DNA of 11,225 nucleotides from Bacteroidota bacterium (GTDB lineage Bacteria > Bacteroidota > Bacteroidia > NORP154): positions 1 to 11,225 of the forward strand of contig NVRZ01000080.1 of NCBI GenBank assembly GCA_002401055.1, written 5' to 3'. This document shows positions 6,444-11,225 of the stretch, piece after piece (position 1 is the first letter of the stretch; every line of letters begins with the position of its first letter). The position numbers were made by a program, and so were the translations under genes. The notes beneath the pieces are model-generated. The model was not told the DNA's origin, searched no databases, and worked only from the letters and a program-made list of their open reading frames with translations.

Positions 6444-8429
6444 TTATTCTCCAATTGAAAGAATTTTGAATTCTACACGTCTGTTCTTTTCCATGCCATC
6501 TTTGTTTTCTTTCCCATCTTTAAAATAATTATCTGCTATCGGTTGCGTTTCTCCATAACCTTTTGCTGTGATTCTGTCTGTGATAACTCCGCGTTCTACA
6601 AGTGCATCGACCAATGCTTGCGCCCTCATTAGCGACATCTTCATGTTAATCTCGTCGCTGCCTTTGGAATCTGTATGTCCGGAAATTTCGATCTGAAGTT
6701 TAATATTGGTGCCTAAAAATGCAACTAATTTGTCTATTGCCGTATGTGATTCTTCTTTGATTATTGCCTTCCCGTATTCAAAGAATATATTGTCCAGCGT
6801 AATTTTCTCGCCAACTTTAATCGTTGCTAGCGTTACCGCCCTCTCAATCTCTATGTATGCAGAGTTTGGTGGAATGTACAATTTCTCAGTATGATAAACA
6901 TTGGCATCAGATTCATAAGTGATGCTATAATTTCCATCTTCAGGAAGGATTATCAAATACTTACCTGTGCTAGCATTCGGGTTGTACACTCCCAGCACTT
7001 CTCCCGTGTTATCATCGGTTACGATAACCTCCGCATACTCAGGTACATGGCCATACTGATCTGTCACATATCCGGACAAAACGGTTAAATGTTTCTCTTC
7101 GGCTTCAGGTAAACTTATCATATAGATGTCTTTTTCTCCAAACCCACCTGATTTAGTGGATGAGTAATACGCCCGCTTTCCATCTACCGACGTCATGTAA
7201 AAAATATCGTCATCGGTGGTGTTGATTGGATAGCCAATATTCTGAGGTTTACTCCATTTATTTTCTTCACTGAGCTCTGAGGAAAAGATATCAAACCCTC
7301 CCATTGTCTGATGACCATCGGAACTAAATAGTAATTGAATTCCATCTGGATGAATGAAGGGCGCATCTTCATCAAAGGGAGTGTTTATAGTAGGGCCCAA
7401 GTTTGCTGCAAGGCTCCAAGCTCCATCCGGAAGTTTAACTGATTTGTAGATATCTCTTCCCCCAAAGCCGCCATTTCTGTCACTCACAAAATAGATTATG
7501 TTACCCTCTGCGTTTACCACTGCGTGTGTCTCCCAGGCCTTGGTGTTAATGTCAGAGCCGAGCAATGTTGGAATAGACCATGATTCACCCATTAATCTGC
7601 TACTGTAAATGTTCCCATCCCCCTTATCATCGCGATAAATAAATAAAACCTGACCATCTACTGATAATCCAATGGTTGCTTCGTGCTCTACGCCGTTAAT
7701 GTTTGTATCAATAAGTACCGCTTCAGACCATTCACCAGCTTGTTTTGTGGAAATGTATATATCTTCATAATACTTCCCATCTTCATCAACCTTTGAGTTG
7801 GTACTGTCTTTTCTTCGAGAGGTGAAAATAAGCGTTGATTCATCTGCAGAAACTACAGGCCCAAAGTCTGATTTTTCGCTGTTAACTTTGCTTCCTAGGT
7901 TTGTGATTATGGCATTGACAGGTGTTTTTATCAACTCTTGCGCTTTACGGCACATCTTAATTTGTCTGTCGATGTTTGTAAGTATGTCCTTTTCCTTTTC
8001 GTTAATAAATGATTTGAACTTCTTATACATGGCCACCGCCGTATCCAATTGGTAGTTTAAATGATAAGCATGACCGAGGTCTTCGTACACATTTAGAGGA
8101 GCATTTTTTTCCTCGTGAGCATCTTCCTCATAAGCTGCCGAAGCGGATTTAGATGCAATTTCGAGATATGAAATCGCCTTAGATTTATCCATAGAAGAAT
8201 GCAAATAGCAAACACCTATTTTCCAATTAATATGGGCATTATTTGGATCCATCCTCTCAATTTCCACATAAAGCGGTAGCGCTTTCGCGTAATTACCGGA
8301 TAGCATAAATTCACCCGCCTCGAAAAACTTCTCCTTGAAAATTTTTAATTCCTTCTTGTTCAGCTGGGCAAATGAAGTACTATAACCCAACAGAGTCAGC
8401 AATAGGATAATGAACCTAATACGCTTCAT
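6444..8429 (-). CDS. PorE-like exported TPR / beta-propeller / CRD / OmpA peptidoglycan-binding protein (paralogue 1)
   Basis: Periplasmic protein probably anchored to peptidoglycan. The signal peptide MKRIRFIILLLTLLGYSTSFA is followed by Gln22. About 34-146 is TPR-like helical repeat with landmarks ALPLYVEIERMDPNNA, IGVCYL and LGHAYHL. About 186-440 is a PD40/WD40-like propeller with at least five blades (SADESTLIFTSRR, SVDGQVLFIYRD, NAEGNIIYFVSDR, HPDGIQLLFSSDG, SVDGKRAYYSS). About 447-530 is a carboxypeptidase-regulatory-like beta domain. About 545-655 is a canonical OmpA C-terminal domain: FFEYGKAII, GHTDSKG with Asp587, MSLMRAQAL with Arg602, GYGETQPIADN, and KNRRVEF. Asp587 and Arg602 are in the positions that hold the diaminopimelate of peptidoglycan in OmpA-family proteins. 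The same domain order and about the same length are known for PorE of the P. gingivalis type IX secretion system; a PorE role here is inferred from architecture only. First of four tandem paralogues, 10 bases after the E2 gene. Confidence 0.9.
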   Translation of the reverse strand: MKRIRFIILLLTLLGYSTSFAQLNKKELKIFKEKFFEAGEFMLSGNYAKALPLYVEIERMDPNNAHINWKIGVCYLHSSMDKSKAISYLEIASKSASAAYEEDAHEEKNAPLNVYEDLGHAYHLNYQLDTAVAMYKKFKSFINEKEKDILTNIDRQIKMCRKAQELIKTPVNAIITNLGSKVNSEKSDFGPVVSADESTLIFTSRRKDSTNSKVDEDGKYYEDIYISTKQAGEWSEAVLIDTNINGVEHEATIGLSVDGQVLFIYRDDKGDGNIYSSRLMGESWSIPTLLGSDINTKAWETHAVVNAEGNIIYFVSDRNGGFGGRDIYKSVKLPDGAWSLAANLGPTINTPFDEDAPFIHPDGIQLLFSSDGHQTMGGFDIFSSELSEENKWSKPQNIGYPINTTDDDIFYMTSVDGKRAYYSSTKSGGFGEKDIYMISLPEAEEKHLTVLSGYVTDQYGHVPEYAEVIVTDDNTGEVLGVYNPNASTGKYLIILPEDGNYSITYESDANVYHTEKLYIPPNSAYIEIERAVTLATIKVGEKITLDNIFFEYGKAIIKEESHTAIDKLVAFLGTNIKLQIEISGHTDSKGSDEINMKMSLMRAQALVDALVERGVITDRITAKGYGETQPIADNYFKDGKENKDGMEKNRRVEFKILSIGE

Positions 8430-8439
8430 GTTATAAAGT

Positions 8440-9855
8440 CTATATCACGCGGTTTGCATCAAAGCTTTCCAAATAGTCTGCGACTCTTTTCAAAAATGTG
8501 CCACCAAGTGCTCCATCAACAACACGGTGATCATACGAGAGAGATAAAAACATCATATGCCTGATTCCGATGGTGTCACCTTCTTCCGTTTCAATAACCA
8601 CTGGTTTCTTTTGAATGGCTCCAGTTGCCAAGATGGCTACCTGCGGTTGATTGATAATTGGAGTTCCCATAATGTTGCCAAATGTGCCAACATTGGTCAT
8701 CGTAAAAGTTCCTCCCTGAATCTCATCAGGTACCAACTTATTGTTTCTCGCACGATTTGCCAGATCATTTACGGCTTTTGTAAGCCCATACAAATTCATC
8801 CTGTCTGCATTTCGTATAACGGGTACAATAAGGTTTCCAGATGGAAGCGCCGCTGCCATTCCAATATTAATATCTTTTTTGATAATAATGTTGTGACCGT
8901 CTACAGAAACATTAACCATAGGAAAATCTCTTACTGCACGCGAGACAGCTTCTATAAAAATTGGTGTAAATGTTATTTTTTCACCTTCACGCTCCTCAAA
9001 TTCTTTTTTTATGTTGTTTCTCCAATTGACAATACTCGATACATCGGCTTCCGCGAAAGAAGTTACATGGGCTGATGTTTGCACCGACTTAACCATGTGG
9101 TCCGCAATGAGCTTCCGCATTCGGTCCATCGAGATAATTTCGTCCGTACCTGATACAGACTGAGGTGTAGGTGCAGGTTGCGTTACCGCTGCTGCCGGTG
9201 CTGTTTGGGCAACTGGTTGAATTACCTTGGCTCCTTCAGTCGTCTGAGTAACAGGCTGGGTAGGAGTTACAGTACTTCCATTCTTATTGGAAAGGTAGGC
9301 CAGAATATCATTTTTAGTTACCCTTCCATTTTTGCCATTGCCAGAAATCTTTTCAAGCTCCTCAATAGGTACACCCTCGTTACTGGCTATTTTCCTCACC
9401 AGTGGCGAATAGAATCTTCCTTTATGGTACCTGGGTTGTGCGCTTACGGCAGTAGCTGGTTGGGGAGAAGCTGCTGTACTTGAGGCGTAAACTGGCTCTG
9501 GTGCTTGGCGTTCAGGTGTAGTAGGAGCCGGCTCCTCTCTTGTCTCAGTCTCATTTACCAATTCAGGGGTGGCTTCTTCTGCTACTGTAGCAACGGGTTC
9601 CGAAACTGCTTCACCCGCTTCGGCAATAATAGCGATAACAGCTCCTACCAACACAGTTTCACCTTCTTGCGCTAGTATTTTAGCTATTACTCCACCAACA
9701 GGCGAGGGGATTTCTGAATCAACCTTATCCGTAGCAATTTCAACCAGGGATTCGTCAGCTTCGACAGTATCACCAACGGCTTTAAGCCACTTGGTAATAG
9801 TTGCTTCAGCAACACTTTCGCCCATTTTGGGCAATATCACATCGGTCTGAGCCAT
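8440..9855 (-). CDS. Dihydrolipoamide acyltransferase, E2 subunit of a 2-oxoacid dehydrogenase complex
   Basis: E2 core enzyme that passes acyl groups from the E1-loaded lipoyl arm to coenzyme A, in a cytoplasmic pyruvate, 2-oxoglutarate or branched-chain 2-oxoacid dehydrogenase complex. At 471 aa it has the normal E2 layout. A single lipoyl domain (about 1-78) has the lipoylated Lys44 in ATDKVDSE. A flexible Ala/Pro/Thr/Glu-rich linker follows (about 82-140), then a peripheral-subunit binding domain (148-188, starting FYSPLVRKIA). A second Gln/Pro/Thr linker leads to the catalytic domain (about 238-471), which holds the CAT-type motif SYDHRVVDG with His443 and Asp447. No key residue is missing. 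The ATG at 9855 starts directly at the lipoyl domain (MAQTDVILPKMGES), as expected. The substrate cannot be set: the lipoyl domain resembles branched-chain-type E2s, and no E1 or E3 gene is next to it. The next gene starts 10 bases after the TAG stop, so the two are probably co-transcribed. Confidence 0.96.
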   Translation of the reverse strand: MAQTDVILPKMGESVAEATITKWLKAVGDTVEADESLVEIATDKVDSEIPSPVGGVIAKILAQEGETVLVGAVIAIIAEAGEAVSEPVATVAEEATPELVNETETREEPAPTTPERQAPEPVYASSTAASPQPATAVSAQPRYHKGRFYSPLVRKIASNEGVPIEELEKISGNGKNGRVTKNDILAYLSNKNGSTVTPTQPVTQTTEGAKVIQPVAQTAPAAAVTQPAPTPQSVSGTDEIISMDRMRKLIADHMVKSVQTSAHVTSFAEADVSSIVNWRNNIKKEFEEREGEKITFTPIFIEAVSRAVRDFPMVNVSVDGHNIIIKKDINIGMAAALPSGNLIVPVIRNADRMNLYGLTKAVNDLANRARNNKLVPDEIQGGTFTMTNVGTFGNIMGTPIINQPQVAILATGAIQKKPVVIETEEGDTIGIRHMMFLSLSYDHRVVDGALGGTFLKRVADYLESFDANRVI

Positions 9856-9955
9856 TGATCGGGGTTAAATGGGATGATAAAATTAAAATATTTAGGCTAA
9901 TAATTGCTATTTGGCCATCTTAAAATGATACTTATCCTTACAAAATAGAGTTCCT

Positions 9956-11225
9956 TTATCTCCCTAAGTTTCGCATACCGCGCAGAACGATCCTAGAATC
10001 GTTGATGATACTGTAGTCTTTGGCGTATAAAAGATTGATGTTTTCGAGGTTCTCATTTACCATTTCATTGAGCTCAAACCTGTCTGCTGGGTTCAATACT
10101 CCTGATCTAAGAGAGGGAAGATTCTGTTTGTTCTTAAATCCGATGTTGATATAACCCACCCACGTAAGATTGCCCGCAATTACTCCAACTATGTTCGCAA
10201 AAAATTTAATTGGATTGTACACCACAAATATTAATACTGGCGACAGCGCAATGGCCATGACACTCCCCAATAAATCAAATATGCGCTTACTCCTTAAATT
10301 ACCAGGTTTTGTTATTGAGTTAACGTCAATTACATATAAACTACCGGATGAGCTTGCGTAACTGCTTCCTATGATGTGAAGACTTTCTGGCGGAGCTATC
10401 TTATGGTTTACGATACCGGCATCCAGTTTCGCCATCTGATCAATTATCTGATTTGACGATATATCTTTAGAGCAAAATATTACTTCATTCGCCTTGTACA
10501 CATGCACGATATCCTTCAATTGATCCAACGCGCCCAAAGATTGATTGGCCTCCTGACCATCAGATGAGTCAAGTGAAATGTTTCCGATTATGGAATAGTT
10601 CACTTCGGTTTGAGACAAAAGACTAGCAACACGGTCGAACTCTTCTCTTGACCCAACAATTAGGATTTTCCTGGTTCGATCTGTTTCTCCGATTATAAAC
10701 TTCAGCTTCAAGACGCGCAATAGCATTCTCACCATTATCATGGACAATGCAGTATACGCAGCTCCGATGATGATTAATGCTCTAGAGAATCGCCAAGCAT
10801 CAGGCACAAGTGCATAGCCCACTAGTATTACCAGTGTGCCTATAATAATTCCCTGGAGAATTTTGGAAAACTTCATTGGCTTGTCATATCCTCCAGATAT
10901 AAAAATCGAGAGCAGCCAGATAAAGATGTACATTGGAACTACAAACGCCAGAAGTGCTTCGGGGTACGTGCCTCCGTCTGGAAATTTAATTCGCTGCTCC
11001 CAAGCTCTGACAATTACTATCATTCCTCCCAAAAGTGTAAGGGAATCAATAACAGGAAGAATTACCGTTGAAAGAACTCTACTGCTTACCGCTAGCAAGG
11101 CTCTTAGGTAAATAGCCGATCTCAGCAGCACGGAATATACTTTCGCATTTTGCTTGGTAAAATGCTTTTGAGCGAAAATGATCATCGCGTCATAGAAGAT
11201 GAAAACGTAATTCAAGCTGCCTTTT
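9956..11225 (-). CDS. C-terminal part of a family 2 glycosyltransferase fused to a membrane / degenerate sugar-transferase module (5' end outside window)
   Basis: Probable membrane enzyme of surface polysaccharide synthesis; the 5' end is missing. The frame stays open to the window edge (codons Lys-Gly-Ser precede the TTG at 11215), and KGSLNYVFIFYDAMIIFAQKHF-like text is typical of the last helices of GT2 rhamnosyltransferase-like enzymes, so that TTG is an internal Leu codon. Counting it as residue 1, four membrane helices follow (about 47-69, 88-108, 119-137, 145-165), then a Rossmann-like domain starting at RKILIVGSREEF (182-193). The end starts like a bacterial sugar transferase (PF02397): KRIFDLLGSVMAIALSPVLIF (310-330), and later has TWVGY (351-355), GVLNP (372-376) and an end helix YAKDYSIINDSRIV. 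The usual RxGxxGxxFxxxKFRSM catalytic stretch between these is absent, so this module is probably not a working phosphoglycosyl transferase. The domain reading is by eye; the catalytic GT2 half cannot be judged. Confidence 0.75.
   Translation of the reverse strand, partial: KGSLNYVFIFYDAMIIFAQKHFTKQNAKVYSVLLRSAIYLRALLAVSSRVLSTVILPVIDSLTLLGGMIVIVRAWEQRIKFPDGGTYPEALLAFVVPMYIFIWLLSIFISGGYDKPMKFSKILQGIIIGTLVILVGYALVPDAWRFSRALIIIGAAYTALSMIMVRMLLRVLKLKFIIGETDRTRKILIVGSREEFDRVASLLSQTEVNYSIIGNISLDSSDGQEANQSLGALDQLKDIVHVYKANEVIFCSKDISSNQIIDQMAKLDAGIVNHKIAPPESLHIIGSSYASSSGSLYVIDVNSITKPGNLRSKRIFDLLGSVMAIALSPVLIFVVYNPIKFFANIVGVIAGNLTWVGYINIGFKNKQNLPSLRSGVLNPADRFELNEMVNENLENINLLYAKDYSIINDSRIVLRGMRNLGR

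Larger units (their letters stand above)
14..8429 (-). other. Tandem array of four PorE-like paralogues
   Basis: Four consecutive genes in one direction encode proteins of 661, 721, 713 and 638 aa with the same order of domains: signal peptide, TPR-like repeats, PD40 propeller, CRD. Shared signatures include [IL]xxCYL and R[QR]IEMC-like text in the helical part, FTSRR at the first blade, GHxSMGG[FY]D[IL]F, and NIGYP[IL]NT or close variants. The C-terminus changes along the array: full OmpA, altered OmpA-like, altered OmpA-like, none. The gaps are 78, 9 and 118 bases. Only 13 bases lie beyond the last stop, so more members could follow outside the window. Confidence 0.85.

Noticed and set aside
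7193..7206. T-run (on the coding strand) in the conserved DDIFY segment of paralogues 1-3 as a frameshift site
   Set aside because: The run encodes Ile-Phe in frame, the protein is conserved on both sides, and no overlapping frame of use follows.
8557..9075. Long open frame (172 codons) on the plus strand
   Set aside because: It lies entirely antisense to the catalytic half of the E2 gene, whose protein is conserved with all motifs. The antisense translation is rich in Cys, Asn and aromatic residues and resembles nothing known.
9569..9850. Ala/Ser/Thr-rich open frame on the plus strand
   Set aside because: Antisense shadow of the lipoyl domain and linker of the E2 gene; its composition is explained by the opposite strand.
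9895..9916. Possible weak terminator hairpin after the glycosyltransferase gene
   Set aside because: GGCC...AGCC can pair for only three G-C pairs with mismatches and a large loop; the T-rich tail is not distinct from the AT-rich surroundings.
11213..11215. TTG as start codon of the glycosyltransferase fragment
   Set aside because: The frame is open upstream to the edge and the preceding Lys-Gly-Ser fits the conserved GT2 end sequence, so the gene continues outside the window.

Overview
The window looks like a piece of a Bacteroidota chromosome, most likely a Cytophagales-type gliding or marine lineage; this placement is an inference from protein style. The reasons are moderate-to-low GC, no Shine-Dalgarno sites in front of the genes, signal peptides cut just before a Gln, and a run of large TPR / PD40-propeller / OmpA-type envelope proteins of the PorE kind that are typical of this phylum. 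All six real genes lie on the minus strand, so the window reads biologically from right to left.

Right end (11225-9956): the 3' part of a glycosyltransferase whose first half lies outside the window. What is visible is the tail of a family 2 glycosyltransferase domain, four membrane helices, a Rossmann-like domain and a decayed bacterial sugar-transferase (PglC/WcaJ type) module. It suggests surface polysaccharide synthesis. After a 100-base gap comes a complete E2 acyltransferase of a 2-oxoacid dehydrogenase complex (9855-8440), with lipoyl domain, E3/E1-binding domain and catalytic domain.

The rest (8429-14) is a head-to-tail array of four paralogous exported proteins. Each has a signal peptide, about three TPR-like helical repeats, a PD40/WD40-like beta-propeller and a carboxypeptidase-regulatory-like (CRD) beta domain. 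The first gene (661 aa) starts 10 bases after the E2 stop. It ends in a canonical OmpA C-terminal peptidoglycan-binding domain, so it has the full architecture known for PorE of the type IX secretion system. The second and third (721 and 713 aa) are close sisters separated by 9 bases. They end in an OmpA-like fold in which the peptidoglycan-contacting HTD motif is replaced by a shared SAS-[KR]-VPT-x-KYG motif. The fourth (638 aa) has no OmpA domain and carries a basic insertion of about 100 residues inside the CRD. The array may continue past the left edge.

Taken together the array looks like an amplified and diversified PorE-type envelope scaffold: one member can be tied to peptidoglycan and three appear to have lost or changed that anchor. 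Whether they form one complex, act in type IX secretion or gliding, or are independent is not decidable here, because no por/spr/gld partner genes are in the window.

There is no gene-free stretch over 300 bases. The gaps are 100 (9856-9955), 10 (8430-8439), 78 (6366-6443), 9 (4191-4199) and 118 bases (1931-2048), plus 13 bases at the left edge. I found no RNA gene, insertion sequence, CRISPR array or convincing terminator or promoter.
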